Shown here: one piece after another, positions 63,201 to 63,993 of the stretch | Numbering within the stretch: the first letter of the stretch is position 1 | How the letters are laid out: every line of letters begins with the position of its first letter | Assembly: GCF_023101765.2 (NCBI RefSeq) | Contig: NC_064227.1 | Coordinates: 2,985,592-3,049,591 of the forward strand | DNA: 64,000 nucleotides | Direction of reading: 5' to 3' | Source: Spodoptera frugiperda | Lineage: Eukaryota; Arthropoda; Insecta; Lepidoptera; Noctuidae | The notes under the pieces: generated by a model | Databases searched by the model: none | Told to the model about the DNA's origin: nothing | The model's input: only the letters and a program-made list of their open reading frames with translations | Program-made: the position numbers and the translations under genes

Positions 63201-63993
63201 CAAAGATTTAAAAAATAAAAACCAAATCCTCACCCGCTCGCCTTAGCCTTTTTGTTAAGATCTTAACAATTTCACCCTCAACTAAAAAGAATGACTTGTT
63301 GCATCGAAGTGATGTTTGACACATCAAAGCTGCCAACGGTATCAGTGTCTCCAATATTCAATATTTTAAATACTGTACATCACAGAGTAATTTATTTGTC
63401 CATGCCTTAGTTATAAATATTTGAAGGTCCAAATGGCCACAAAGGGGTCGGTGGCCACAACCGGCCCACAACTATTTATTTCATTAACAACTATCATTAC
63501 AGATTAAATCCAATTCGAAAGTGTAACGGTATTACGAGATATTTTGTACTTATTACCTAGGTTAAATTAATAGTTACAATGTACAAAATACAATAAAGTC
63601 TTTAGTAAAACCTCAATAACAATATAAACAATCTCTTCAAGCAATCTGTTGTCAACAATAAAATCTTCCATAACATTATTCACCCTAATAGTTTATTTTC
63701 TCAAGATTAACTTCTCAGTGGTAGCATGGAGTCTGGAAATGTGCCCGGTATATGGCAATAGGCTCGCCACCTATTACATGAGACTTACCACATAAAATAT
63801 ACATGGGCATTATGTGCCATAATGTGCACCTCTGCCTACCCCTTCGGGGCTTATGGGCGTGGCGTTATAAAAAAAAAACTATTAAAATTTATTTTCATTC
63901 CCAGGCGGCATGGTCTCCAGCTCCGTAGTCCCTCAGGTGCAGGCCGTCTTCCCTCAAGGAGCCCTCACTAAGAAGATCAAAGTTGGCCTACAG
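12193..63993 (+). CDS. Ank2: Ankyrin, Ank2/ankyrin-1/2/3 type (25-exon gene, 3' incomplete)
   Basis: Adaptor that ties membrane proteins (channels, anion exchangers, adhesion molecules) to the spectrin-actin skeleton; this role is family knowledge. Joining 25 exons gives one open frame of 1,115 codons. Residues 1-10 are a leader. Residues 11 to about 790 hold 24 ankyrin repeats with the usual G-TPLH-AA-G and LL--GA signature. Residues about 790-915 are a Ser/Asp/Glu-rich linker containing FMSDSEEEGG and QPYRYLTADDMKSLG. From about residue 916 the ZU5 region begins (FLVSFLVDARGGAMRG, then HDFPQYFAVISRIRQE and FPQGALTKKIKVGLQ). All junctions have GT-AG ends and matching phases. The last exon ends at a donor (gtaaac), so the gene continues outside the window. 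A 24-repeat array followed by ZU5 separates true ankyrins from other repeat proteins. Assignment to Ank2 and not the second insect ankyrin paralogue (Ank) is a judgement from the linker and is less certain than the family. Confidence 0.96.
13235..13389 (+). repeat. Dispersed repeat, family D
   Basis: Nearly complete, from gagggtgaaaaatcatctag to cagtccgcagctccggg. The gaggcgaga segment is changed to gaggaagaag. Confidence 0.75.
13565..13790 (-). repeat. Dispersed repeat R1 (pair with 35200)
   Basis: The minus strand shares agaccatggta, ctggttttgtgtag and a ctgacctt-gaat--gcg stretch with the plus strand at 35275-35360. Copies are diverged and uncharacterised. Long open frames here on both strands lack any codon or splice support. 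Confidence 0.5.
15428..16704. mobile_element. TA-flanked 1.28-kb transposon with repeated terminal motif (family P1)
   Basis: Imperfect terminal inverted repeats of about 25 bp start CCGGTAAACTATGGCAAC on the left and CCGTAAAACATGGCAAC on the right (minus strand), and both run into TTTACCA. Each end is flanked by TA, as expected for a Tc1/mariner-pogo type target duplication. The motif TGGCAACTTTACC recurs inside in both orientations (15439, 15459, 15819-15856 as a hairpin, 16349, 16494, 16680). It encodes no intact transposase. Superfamily is inferred from the TA flanks only. Confidence 0.55.
15997..16100 (+). pseudogene. Possible remnant of a psq/pogo-type transposase HTH
   Basis: Inside element P1 an interrupted frame reads MAHMKQNRR, stop, then LGVRQYKKYTKVMLKLAMEI and a further stop. 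The YKKYTKVMLKLAMEIVKS spacing resembles the first helices of pipsqueak-type helix-turn-helix domains of pogo-like transposases. This is a weak resemblance over about 25 residues, judged by eye. Confidence 0.25.
16728..16886. mobile_element. TTAA-flanked palindromic MITE (family M5, M1-like)
   Basis: Terminal inverted repeats of about 35 bp begin CTAAAAATCA, and both ends abut TTAA (16724-16727 and 16887-16890), the piggyBac-type target. An inner inverted pair (gtttcgagtcaca / tgtgactcgaaac) makes the whole element foldable. The interior gctgctcat and cgaaactagt resemble family M1. Confidence 0.65.
18061..18275 (-). repeat. tRNA-derived SINE, family A
   Basis: Minus-sense: the tail gtcacgccttttat is followed, after a diverged body, by the tRNA-like head tttgcccgacccaggaatcg. 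Confidence 0.6.
19337..19551. mobile_element. Palindromic MITE, family M1 (full-length)
   Basis: Inverted repeats of about 68 bp start ttaattattatgttatcgg and run through cttactcacgtaat, gacgaggaactcgactag and tttcaagccatg, separated by about 75 bp. TTAA occurs at both extremes, consistent with but not proof of a piggyBac-type target. Partial relatives lie at 4147, 55063 and 59568. Confidence 0.75.
19810..20137 (+). promoter_or_regulatory. Possible intronic promoter with CCAAT box and noncoding exon
   Basis: A GC-rich block (gagcgcggccgg, gcgcgcgggacgctcgcg) contains a CCAAT box (gaccaatcag, 19844-19853). It is followed about 285 bp later by a donor-like site (ttatccag|gtcagt at 20137). It could drive an alternative 5' UTR exon of the ankyrin gene, but no in-frame ATG reaches the donor. 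The GC block partly resembles the centre of the MITE at 20295, so it may instead be decayed repeat. Confidence 0.2.
20295..20456. mobile_element. Palindromic MITE, family M2 (full-length)
   Basis: Ends cccttggtatgagtttgg and, inverted, cccttagtacgagtttgc. Inner arms read gagagcgcgttcggcg, with a central ggccaatcagagcgccg. Other copies: 47308, 56859 and a half at 30121. Confidence 0.75.
20520..20690 (+). repeat. Interspersed repeat fragment (gatgaaatttggga type)
   Basis: Tataaatgcgaaagtttatg, cacgtcaaaacggctgaagg and gggatgaaatttgggacagg form a pattern I recall as a common insect repeat. No terminal features are visible. Confidence 0.4.
21071..21246 (-). repeat. Dispersed repeat, family D (long form)
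   Basis: Very well preserved. It extends beyond the core into ggcccagtagggctgatgcc, also seen (plus sense) at 24040 and 61290. Confidence 0.8.
22417..22640 (+). repeat. Dispersed repeat, family D with 3' extension
   Basis: The core is followed by taactaagagaaaagattta and cttacatgtcagctat. The same extension, inverted, adjoins the D copy at 45302, which defines a longer D subfamily. Confidence 0.7.
23239..23257. repeat. (CA)n microsatellite
   Basis: Short cacacacacacacac run next to a diverged family E fragment (about 23265-23350). Confidence 0.7.
23790..23930 (-). repeat. Dispersed repeat, family D (rearranged)
   Basis: Gatccggaactgcggactac and ggggtggtttttagtcagta are intact. The middle is replaced by tgaaggaaaacgtcgtgagg, which resembles the family E tail, so this may be a nested or chimeric copy. 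Confidence 0.55.
24000..24105 (+). repeat. Dispersed repeat, family D (distal part)
   Basis: Plus-sense distal end: cgctaggtacgttcacagct, ggatcaggcatcagcccg, ggctctttgaggcac. It faces the minus copy at 23790. Confidence 0.6.
24137..24245 (-). repeat. LINE-tail-like repeat, family E
   Basis: Minus-sense relative of 1-150: ggcttataatttctaag, gaaatcaccaacccg, ccaaaggcctctt. Confidence 0.55.
25487..25740. repeat. Two head-to-head family E fragments
   Basis: A plus-sense piece ends with ttcacgatgttttccttcac and gacaaacggtgtctaaggat. It is followed at once by a minus-sense piece (gggcttataatttcttcaaa, gagaagagacctttggtcag), giving an inverted arrangement. Confidence 0.55.
26123..26272 (-). repeat. 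tRNA-derived SINE, family B (diverged)
   Basis: Gtatcgtatgcgtttacaaa, gtggatcacacaaagatat and tccgtgcgggaatagg mark a decayed copy. Confidence 0.55.
26752..26889. mobile_element. Palindromic MITE, family M6
   Basis: Arms of about 45 bp: aaaataaactttacgcatac and ggtcgctttttgataaac on the left, inverted as tgtttatcaaaaagcg and tcattaaagtttatttt on the right. The loop is about 40 bp. Single copy in this window. Confidence 0.65.
27430..27518. mobile_element. Palindromic MITE, family M3 (short)
   Basis: Acattagaacttaagacggg on the left is inverted as cccgtcttaagttataatgt on the right; shares termini with 53350 and 58004. Confidence 0.6.
27577..27893. mobile_element. MITE, family M4 (both ends present)
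   Basis: Termini GGGTGCTTTACCAACAGA and, inverted, GGGTGCTTTTCACCAAAGA bound 317 bp. The interior is rich in tagct palindromes and tatcgatac. No target duplication could be fixed by eye. Confidence 0.65.
28348..28560 (+). repeat. tRNA-like SINE, family F
   Basis: The head ggtgtcccggag, gacgcccgctcctcaagc looks tRNA-derived. The body contains gtacttacgtgactttttcg and catatgtactttctaagatt, which recurs at 39905. Confidence 0.5.
28597..28695 (-). repeat. LINE-tail-like repeat, family E
   Basis: Minus-sense: ccaacccgcattgagcaagc, gtcaatgctcaaaccttctc, agaagaggtttgagtcagta. Confidence 0.6.
29142..29406 (+). repeat. tRNA-derived SINE, family A
   Basis: Head gacaaggggtctcgggttt, body ggcaataggctcacccccta, tail ctgcctaccctttcgggg and aaaaggcgtgac. 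Nearly full-length, with a decayed A-box region. Confidence 0.75.
30121..30195. repeat. MITE half, family M2
   Basis: Aatggccggctcgaataaac, tttcgtttcgattacttt and aaggaaactcgtgc correspond to the centre and one arm of M2. Confidence 0.5.
30470..30600 (+). repeat. Interspersed repeat shared with 2752
   Basis: Caagtcagctcataccctgt, gttcagtagttttagc and aacaaactttcacataatt match the first copy in order and spacing. Confidence 0.5.
31996..32588. mobile_element. hAT transposon deletion derivative with perfect 8-bp target duplication
   Basis: Terminal inverted repeats TAGAGACCGGATA bound 593 bp. CTTATAAT occurs immediately outside both ends (31988-31995 and 32589-32596), the 8-bp duplication expected of hAT elements. 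Subterminal regions carry many gcatatttgcat units. Only the last part of a transposase remains inside, so it cannot move on its own. Confidence 0.85.
32116..32268 (+). pseudogene. hAT transposase C-terminal dimerisation fragment
   Basis: An open frame of about 50 codons ends at TAA (32266) and contains VDVERSFSTYKNILNDRR followed by HNL, the conserved C-terminal dimerisation motif of hAT transposases. The DDE core and BED finger are absent, and the frame has no usable start. It belongs to the element at 31996-32588. Confidence 0.75.
33190..33440 (-). repeat. Dispersed repeat, family C
   Basis: Minus-sense, nearly full-length: gagccatgccagggcacg, ggagtgataccacggtctca, ggtgtttcgagtgtccatgg, gattgcttaccatcagg. 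Confidence 0.75.
33842..33960 (+). repeat. Dispersed repeat, family D, ending in a perfect hairpin
   Basis: Normal up to cttactgactaaa, then caggagtaagaatggg (33921-33936), four bases, and its exact inverse (33941-33956). The second arm is the expected D sequence; the first is an inverted copy of it. Confidence 0.7.
33961..34187 (-). mobile_element. MITE, family M4 (inverted, truncated)
   Basis: Ends with agcacatctctggtagaaaa then gcac, the inverse of the M4 terminus. The other end abuts the D copy at 33960. Confidence 0.6.
34790..34893 (+). repeat. Dispersed repeat, family D (internal deletion)
   Basis: Core gtcagactcttactgacta then ccccgttcctaccggtaacc, missing the cttttcgagccggagc segment. 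Confidence 0.65.
35200..35400 (+). repeat. Dispersed repeat R1
   Basis: Gaccatggtaaactggtttt and gtgtagtgtgatgtggaacc match the minus strand of 13565-13790; extends left to a gcatcgaaacagttggg segment. Confidence 0.5.
35725..35833 (+). repeat. tRNA-derived SINE, family A (tail only)
   Basis: Diverged body and tail: aattacatcagactcata, gtgaaaaatggatgttac, ctacccttcaggggatcaaa. Confidence 0.5.
36108..36209 (+). CDS. Ank2: Ankyrin exon 2 (residues 11-44, repeat 1)
   Basis: Acceptor gtttgttaacag, donor gtaagt, 34 whole codons, phase 0 at both ends. It encodes the divergent capping first repeat, ADASTAFLRAARAG through GVDINVSNA. The exon is GC-rich against a very AT-rich intron background. It is too short to stand out as a lone ORF and was placed by homology to the known ankyrin N-terminus. 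Confidence 0.93.
36270..36682 (+). repeat. Local direct duplication in intron 2
   Basis: Copies at about 36270-36403 and 36522-36682 share ttgta-agcatttaaagtta, catttaacac, gaccaacagattttagtt and agacaaagtcttaataatat. The second copy carries a 27-bp insertion including tatgggggccaaattgacc. No terminal repeats are visible. Confidence 0.65.
37084..37120. promoter_or_regulatory. Cluster of CRE-like sites
   Basis: A perfect palindromic CRE (TGACGTCA, 37108-37115) lies beside cgacgtcatg (37099-37108) and tgacatcacg (37084-37093), all within 37 bp. CREB/ATF-type bZIP factors bind such sites. It is in intron 2, about 0.9 kb 3' of exon 2. Confidence 0.35.
38044..38226 (-). repeat. tRNA-derived SINE, family B
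   Basis: Well-preserved minus copy: tgcctcacactacgcctttc, gtggatcacacaaagggttg, gtgcgagaatcgaaccc. Confidence 0.7.
38300..38430 (+). repeat. Dispersed repeat, family D
   Basis: Good core match (gcgaggcgagagggagtgtc); lacks the gagccgga segment before ccccggta. Confidence 0.75.
38951..39886 (+). mobile_element. Candidate miniature LTR retrotransposon (TRIM-like)
   Basis: Two direct repeats of about 230 bp (38951-39180 and 39654-39883) share cacattgac, cagaagtcgcacatagacta, gatgacgtca, cagttgggcagaaagcccg and agggaacttta---gttccct. Three bases after the left one comes TGGTGACCCCCGACGTGATT, placed and shaped like a tRNA primer-binding site. The roughly 470-bp interior is GC-rich, repeats ccgactcactgg-, and has no recognisable gag or pol. 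A polypurine tract and flanking duplication were not found. Confidence 0.55.
39895..40050 (+). repeat. SINE body, family F
   Basis: Gttatatgtactttctaaga then ttatttacctagacaacact, as at 28440; it abuts the LTR-like element. Confidence 0.5.
40513..40668 (-). repeat. tRNA-derived SINE, family B
   Basis: Tttcgtgggttcgtttacaa, ttgtggatcatacaaagagt, gctccgtgcgaaaccc; the head has a deletion. Confidence 0.65.
41179..41270 (+). repeat. tRNA-derived SINE head, family A
   Basis: Actgccctcgttgatcaagt, gcgactgccggacaagaggt, gattcctgggtcgggcaaag. It is a tRNA-like head without the body. Confidence 0.6.
41991..42246 (+). repeat. tRNA-derived SINE, family A
   Basis: Gcgactgccgggcaaggggt, ttcgggttcgattcccgtgt, ggcaataggctcacccccta, acctctgcctaccccttcga. 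Best-preserved family A copy apart from the one at 59709. Confidence 0.8.
42601..42750 (-). repeat. Dispersed repeat, family D
   Basis: Full core, from gatccggagctgcggactac to gattggatgattttcc. Confidence 0.8.
43054..43112 (-). repeat. SINE tail, family A
   Basis: Gtcacgccttttatccccga then ggggtaggcagagata; tail only. Confidence 0.65.
43207..43396 (+). repeat. tRNA-derived SINE, family B (reference copy)
   Basis: Plus-sense and nearly complete. The head has a clear B-box (gggttcgattcccgcacgga) and a plausible A-box (ttagtgcgttggctgggtaa), so it derives from a tRNA. The body ends acgcacccacgacacagg. It lies about 120 bp before exon 3. It is not a functional tRNA: no acceptor stem closes the fold. 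Confidence 0.8.
43514..43693 (+). CDS. Ank2: Ankyrin exon 3 (residues 45-104, repeats 2-3)
   Basis: Acceptor ctttgtccccag, donor gtaagc, 60 codons, phase 0/0. Repeat 2 reads NGLNAIHLASKDGHVEVV and repeat 3 starts KGNTALHIASLAGQEAVV. The exon stops two thirds of the way through repeat 3, so exon ends do not coincide with repeat ends here. An open frame on the minus strand across this exon is only its shadow. Confidence 0.97.
43955..44026 (-). repeat. Dispersed repeat, family D (fragment)
   Basis: Only the 5' part: ctctcgcctcacctaaggca then gaagtcattggacgatttt. Confidence 0.6.
44325..44612 (-). repeat. Dispersed repeat, family C
   Basis: Minus-sense near full length: catgcttcgccacgaatggg, gacgtgaaacaacgcttgtg, tgtccatgggcggcagcgat, tgcttaccatcaagtgat. 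Confidence 0.75.
45225..45452 (-). repeat. Dispersed repeat, family D with extension
   Basis: Core at 45302-45452. The adjoining agctgacatgtaagtgaatc, ttttctcttagttata extension matches the one after 22563. Confidence 0.75.
46030..46172 (-). repeat. Dispersed repeat, family D (diverged)
   Basis: Gctgcggtctgcctagctgg, ggagctccggcttgcaaagc, ttagtcagagtgtgacactc. Confidence 0.65.
46998..47166 (-). repeat. Dispersed repeat, family C (head)
   Basis: Tcccaatccccgattcccta, gtcggcaacgcacttgttac, gcggcgattgcttaccattg, cgtttaccggcttata. Confidence 0.7.
47308..47418. mobile_element. MITE, family M2 (internally deleted)
   Basis: Termini cccttagtatgactttg and, inverted, cccttagtatggttctttg; the left arm keeps gaaacgagagcgcgttcgg, the right inner arm is lost. 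Confidence 0.65.
48455..48545 (+). repeat. Dispersed repeat, family D (5' part)
   Basis: Acaatgacttctcccacctt, ggctgaggcgagatagagtg, tcttaatgactcaaaaccac; 3' half absent. About 140 bp before exon 4. Confidence 0.65.
48683..48799 (+). CDS. Ank2: Ankyrin exon 4 (residues 105-143, end of repeat 3 and repeat 4)
   Basis: Acceptor tttctttcccag, donor gtaagc, 39 codons, phase 0/0. It finishes repeat 3 (VNIQSQ) and encodes repeat 4, NGFTPLYMAAQENHDGVV, with the PLYMAAQENH variant that is characteristic of repeat 4 in metazoan ankyrins. Confidence 0.97.
49220..49375 (+). CDS. Ank2: Ankyrin exon 5 (residues 144-195, repeats 5-6)
   Basis: Acceptor ttatttcttccag, donor gtttgt (weaker than its neighbours), 52 codons, phase 0/0. 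Repeat 5 (DGFTPLAVAMQQGHEKVV) is the short repeat with the A--DTRGRVR loop. Repeat 6 starts LPALHIAAKKDDVKAA. Both irregularities are conserved family features and not damage. Confidence 0.96.
49887..50052 (+). CDS. Ank2: Ankyrin exon 6 (residues 196-251, repeats 6-8)
   Basis: Acceptor after cccaaacag, donor gtaagt, 55 codons plus one base (phase 0 to 1). It encodes NEHNPDVTSK, repeat 7 (SGFTPLHIAAHYGNEAVA) and the first half of repeat 8 (HNICPLHVAAKWG). Open frame continues upstream of the acceptor by chance; the exon start was set by the fit of LLLE|NEHNPD to the family. Confidence 0.95.
50085..50130 (-). repeat. LINE 3'-end fragment
   Basis: Aaaacgtccactgctgtaca is the inverse of the cagcagtggac string that ends many lepidopteran LINE copies (compare 60568). 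Confidence 0.45.
50556..50716 (+). CDS. Ank2: Ankyrin exon 7 (residues 251-304, repeats 8-9)
   Basis: Acceptor caacttccag, donor gtaaga. Two bases complete a Gly codon, then 53 codons follow. It finishes repeat 8 (KENMVSLLCDNGANVEARTR) and encodes repeat 9 (DGLTPLHCAARSGHERVVEV). The TPLHC variant matches repeat 9 of other ankyrins. Confidence 0.96.
51122..51291 (+). CDS. Ank2: Ankyrin exon 8 (residues 305-361, repeats 10-11)
   Basis: Acceptor tctcctcctacag, donor gtgaga, 56 codons plus two bases. Repeat 10 starts NGLAPLHMAAQGDHAEAARV and repeat 11 starts DYLTALHVAAHCGHAKVAKL. The DDVTVDYLTALHVAAHCGH block is one of the most conserved parts of the ankyrin array. Confidence 0.97.
51591..51697 (+). 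CDS. Ank2: Ankyrin exon 9 (residues 361-397, repeats 11-12)
   Basis: Acceptor atgcttcgcag, donor gtaagt. One base completes Arg, then 35 codons and one trailing base. It encodes NADANARAL and repeat 12 (NGFTPLHIACKKNRIKVVEL), with the ACKKNRIKV signature of that repeat. Confidence 0.97.
51760..52083 (+). mobile_element. LINE-like repeat fragment with an open frame (intron 9)
   Basis: It starts gatgggtcaatgtttggccg, ctatctcgcctgatggtaag, a start also seen inverted at 58505-58560. The frame from 51785 encodes DAAYDGARLPISNLF, HSLAVRTRQLETKRFVR and KRWRFADCLL. I recall this string as a recurrent lepidopteran repeat and not as a host gene. The open frame runs towards exon 10 but is not needed for it. 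Confidence 0.55.
52130..52290 (+). CDS. Ank2: Ankyrin exon 10 (residues 397-450, repeats 12-14)
   Basis: Acceptor ttctttcattag, donor gtaacg. Two bases complete Ser, then 53 codons. Repeat 13 reads SGLTPLHVAAFMGCMNIV, followed by the start of repeat 14 (RGETPLHLAARANQ). It lies just 3' of a LINE-like fragment whose frame is also open, but the acceptor and homology separate the two. Confidence 0.96.
52950..53153 (+). CDS. Ank2: Ankyrin exon 11 (residues 451-518, repeats 14-16)
   Basis: Acceptor ctattccag, donor gtaagt, 68 codons, phase 0/0. It finishes repeat 14 (TDIIRILLRNGAAVEAKAR), encodes repeat 15 (ERQTPLHIASRLGNVDIA) and starts repeat 16 (DHYNPLHIAAKQHNHD). Confidence 0.96.
53350..53510. 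mobile_element. Palindromic MITE, family M3, nested in a larger inverted repeat
   Basis: Inner part: taatattagaacttaagacg, with a shortened partner gttgtaagttctaatg. Outer arms aaaatttattaaac and gtttaataaatttt make a second inverted pair around it. Confidence 0.55.
53563..53661 (+). CDS. Ank2: Ankyrin exon 12 (residues 519-551, repeats 16-17)
   Basis: Acceptor acttttcgcag, donor gtacgt, 33 codons, phase 0/0. It is exactly one repeat long but offset from the repeat boundary: VAAALIEHNAPLTATTK then KGFTALHLAAKYGNLK. From here exons 12-15 all start within the second half of a repeat. Confidence 0.96.
53939..54076 (+). CDS. Ank2: Ankyrin exon 13 (residues 552-597, repeats 17-18)
   Basis: Acceptor atgtttag, donor gtcagt, 46 codons, phase 0/0. 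VANLLLAHGASPDQAGK completes repeat 17; repeat 18 reads NGMTPLHIAAQYDQQAVA and ends GADAK. The reading frame stays open into the intron, so the donor and not a stop codon defines the end. Confidence 0.95.
54609..54755 (+). CDS. Ank2: Ankyrin exon 14 (residues 598-646, repeats 18-20)
   Basis: Acceptor cttctctccag, donor gtaaga, 49 codons, phase 0/0. Repeat 19 is NGHTPLHIAARKNQMETA, where the ARKNQM signature is shared with other ankyrins, and the first half of repeat 20 is AGFTPLHLAAQQ. Confidence 0.97.
54768..54800 (+). repeat. (CATATT)n microsatellite
   Basis: Four copies of cattcatatt-type units directly after the donor of exon 14. Confidence 0.6.
55019..55038 (+). repeat. (GA)n microsatellite
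   Basis: A pure gagagagagagagag run, followed by tgggtgggtggg. Confidence 0.75.
55063..55185 (+). repeat. MITE, family M1 (right part)
   Basis: Gcagcgcgacaatcgccgct, gttgctcatgaataag, gactagtcgagctcctcgtc partly preserved; left arm missing. Confidence 0.6.
55518..55661 (+). CDS. Ank2: Ankyrin exon 15 (residues 647-694, repeats 20-21)
   Basis: Acceptor acttctctcag, donor gtaaat, 48 codons, phase 0/0. It encodes GHTEMCSLLLEHGAEVDQQAK and repeat 21 (NGLAALHLAAQEDRVPVA), with the conserved AAQEDRV string. Confidence 0.96.
55858..56034 (-). repeat. tRNA-derived SINE, family B
   Basis: Cattttctcctgtgtcgtgg, gtgcgtttacaaacatacaa, gatcacacaaagagttgctc; minus sense, intron 15, ending about 50 bp before exon 16. 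Confidence 0.7.
56087..56208 (+). CDS. Ank2: Ankyrin exon 16 (residues 695-735, repeats 21-23)
   Basis: Acceptor cttatttcccag, donor gtaaga, 40 codons plus two bases. It encodes VDIGTK, repeat 22 (GGYTPLHIASHYGQTNMV) and the first bases of repeat 23 (HG). A tRNA-derived SINE ends only about 50 bp before its acceptor. Confidence 0.96.
56228..56470 (+). repeat. Dispersed repeat, family C
   Basis: Taaactggtaaacgagcaga, gatggtaagcaatcgcctct, cgttgttttacgtcggtttt; the terminal 60 bp are missing. Confidence 0.7.
56558..56651 (+). CDS. Ank2: Ankyrin exon 17 (residues 735-766, repeat 23)
   Basis: Acceptor ctttcctcaatag, donor gtaaga. One base completes Gly, then 31 codons: YTALHHAAQQGHINIVNILL to NATTT. 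The YT-LHHAAQQGH motif matches the penultimate repeat of other ankyrins. Confidence 0.96.
56859..57022. mobile_element. MITE, family M2
   Basis: Left end cccttagtaccagtttgctt, centre caatcagagcgccgaacgc, right end with a duplicated terminus (tcttagtacgagtttacttt). Located in intron 17. Confidence 0.65.
57079..57250 (+). CDS. Ank2: Ankyrin exon 18 (residues 767-824, repeat 24 and linker start)
   Basis: Acceptor aattttacacag, donor gtgggt, 57 codons plus one base. Repeat 24 is NGQTPLDIASKLGYVTVMET, the capping repeat with PLDIA in place of PLHIA. The linker follows: KYKVVAPETMLETFMSDSEE. The acidic SDSEEEGG string is a conserved ankyrin linker motif. Confidence 0.96.
57392..57612 (+). repeat. 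Dispersed repeat, family C
   Basis: Caagccggtaaacgagcaga, gcaatcgccgctgcccatgg, cgcaagcgttatttcacttc; intron 18. Confidence 0.75.
57786..57938 (+). CDS. Ank2: Ankyrin exon 19 (residues 824-875, linker)
   Basis: Acceptor ctcaaatacag, donor gtaaga. Two bases complete Gly, then 50 codons and one base. It encodes GEDTILNDQPYRYLTADDMK and then SLGDDSLPIDVTKDER, the conserved block between the repeat array and ZU5. There are no ankyrin repeats in it; it is rich in Asp, Glu and Ser. Confidence 0.95.
58004..58165. mobile_element. Palindromic MITE, family M3 (full-length)
   Basis: Arms of about 43 bp: atactagaattggaacttga, cgggatatttaccatg on the left, inverted on the right. The loop holds gatcatggcgcttgcaacag and tgccgaaatatcgg. 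Intron 19. Short open frames on both strands reflect the symmetry. Confidence 0.75.
58505..58560 (-). repeat. Fragment of the LINE-like repeat at 51760
   Basis: Cacttaccatcaggcgagat then agcagccaaacgtcggccc is the inverse of that element's 5' start. Confidence 0.5.
58628..58748 (+). CDS. Ank2: Ankyrin exon 20 (residues 875-915, linker)
   Basis: Acceptor ccttttctag, donor gtcagt, 39 codons flanked by two bases on each side. Product GSVNGMPYQPQQEVVVKSIS, then RYSTAQAPEGYCYNVDPTQP. The KSISRYS-like segment and phase-2 end allow a direct splice to the ZU5 exon at 60228, giving TQP-N-FLVSFLVDARGG. It could also enter the putative exon at 59441 (TQP-K-MYKHL). Confidence 0.9.
59441..59513 (+). CDS. 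Putative cassette exon 20b (MYKHLIQIVAHAYWDLQEE...), frame-breaking
   Basis: A 73-bp segment has a clean acceptor (gttatatttcag) and donor (gtaagt) and is fully open in the frame left by exon 20, encoding a peptide from MYKHLIQ to AMEE. Its length is not a multiple of three. Inclusion before the ZU5 exon shifts the frame and gives a stop (TGA) within the exon at 60872. No other nearby donor restores the frame. A weaker internal acceptor (ggatctacag, ending 59492) would leave a frame-preserving 21-bp microexon at 59493-59513. I do not recognise the peptide. It may be a regulated poison exon, part of another isoform, or a chance pair of splice-like sites. Confidence 0.35.
59568..59627 (+). repeat. 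MITE arm, family M1 (single arm)
   Basis: Ttaattattatgttatcggc, ttactcacgtattg, gacgaggaactcgact; one arm only, 55 bp after putative exon 20b. Confidence 0.65.
59709..59990 (+). repeat. tRNA-derived SINE, family A (full-length)
   Basis: The head carries tRNA-like A and B boxes (cctcgttggtcgagaggtgc and tcgggttcgattcccaggtc). The body has ggcaataggctcacccccta and the tail ccaaccccttcggggtaaaa. It lies between putative exon 20b and the first ZU5 exon. Confidence 0.8.
60228..60347 (+). CDS. Ank2: Ankyrin exon 21 (residues 915-955, start of ZU5)
   Basis: Acceptor accctcatctcctag, donor gtaggt. One base, 39 codons, two bases. Product FLVSFLVDARGGAMRGCRGG, then GVRVIVPPLSAQQPTRITC. This is the first strand set of the ZU5 spectrin-binding region, with the invariant VDARGG-MRG and PTRITCR motifs. 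Confidence 0.96.
60371..60575 (+). repeat. 54-bp tandem repeat (about 2.8 units) capped by a LINE tail
   Basis: Units start atcaccaact at 60371, 60425 and 60479, each followed by tttg-caagcg-ggtgatta. The array ends in gtagaggaggtgtatagtcc and agcagtggac, a typical LINE 3' end, so the repeat is probably the tandem 3' end of a retroposon. Confidence 0.75.
60872..60976 (+). CDS. Ank2: Ankyrin exon 22 (residues 955-990, ZU5)
   Basis: Acceptor tacaatttccag, donor gtatgt. One base, 34 codons, two bases. Product YLKPSRINHMPPLMEGEALA then ARVLEMGPVSAKFL. The PPLMEGEAL and EMGP--AKFLGP strings are conserved in ZU5. Confidence 0.96.
61138..61345 (+). repeat. Dispersed repeat, family D (long form)
   Basis: Plus-sense with the distal extension ccggatcaggcatcaatcct, ctgggcccc; intron between the second and third ZU5 exons. 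Confidence 0.75.
61475..61635 (+). CDS. Ank2: Ankyrin exon 23 (residues 990-1044, ZU5)
   Basis: Acceptor gtctcttcttgcag, donor gtaggt. One base, 53 codons, one base. Product GPVILEVPHYASLRGKEREI then VILRSDNGTSWREH, the ZU5 core (EVPH--SLRGKERE--LRS-NG--W-EH), followed by an acidic stretch. A 140-codon minus-strand frame over it is a shadow. Confidence 0.97.
61833..61908. repeat. Two adjacent perfect hairpins with identical ATTG loops
   Basis: Hairpin 1 has 17-bp arms (aaaatgttgaattagtc, 61833-61849 with 61854-61870). Hairpin 2 has 15-bp arms (ttcaataaactagat, 61875-61889 with 61894-61908). Both have the four-base loop attg and are four bases apart. Confidence 0.8.
62106..62231 (+). CDS. Ank2: Ankyrin exon 24 (residues 1044-1086, ZU5)
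   Basis: Acceptor ctatttccaacag, donor gttggt. Two bases, 41 codons, one base. Product ETNEDEKGWDAPRVTRIL then THDFPQYFAVISRIRQE and VHAIGPEG. The DFPQYFAV--RI-QE string marks the boundary between the two ZU5 halves. Confidence 0.96.
62320..62375. repeat. (AG)n and (TACTAA)n microsatellites
   Basis: An agagagagagagagagag run is followed by atactactactaatactact; intron 24. Confidence 0.75.
62477..63472. mobile_element. TA-flanked 1-kb element with repeated TGGCCA motifs (family P2)
   Basis: Imperfect inverted ends: left AGTGACCCGGTTTTGGCCAC, right (minus strand) GTTGTGGGCCGGTTGTGGCC, each next to TA. Near both ends the core tggcca recurs: 62490, 62678, 62700, 62724 on the left and 63037, 63049, 63089, 63434, 63452 on the right. 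No transposase was recognised. Same architecture as P1 but a different motif. Confidence 0.45.
63710..63866 (+). repeat. tRNA-derived SINE, family A (body and tail)
   Basis: Ggaaatgtgcccggtatatg, gcaataggctcgccacctat, acctctgcctaccccttcgg; ends in an A-run and lies 38 bp before exon 25. Confidence 0.7.
63905..63993 (+). CDS. Ank2: Ankyrin exon 25 (residues 1086-1115, second ZU5 half begins)
   Basis: Acceptor ttttcattcccag, donor gtaaac seven bases before the window edge. Two bases, 29 codons. Product GGMVSSSVVPQVQAVFPQGA then LTKKIKVGLQ. Matches the start of the second ZU5 domain. The rest of the gene lies to the right. Confidence 0.96.
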
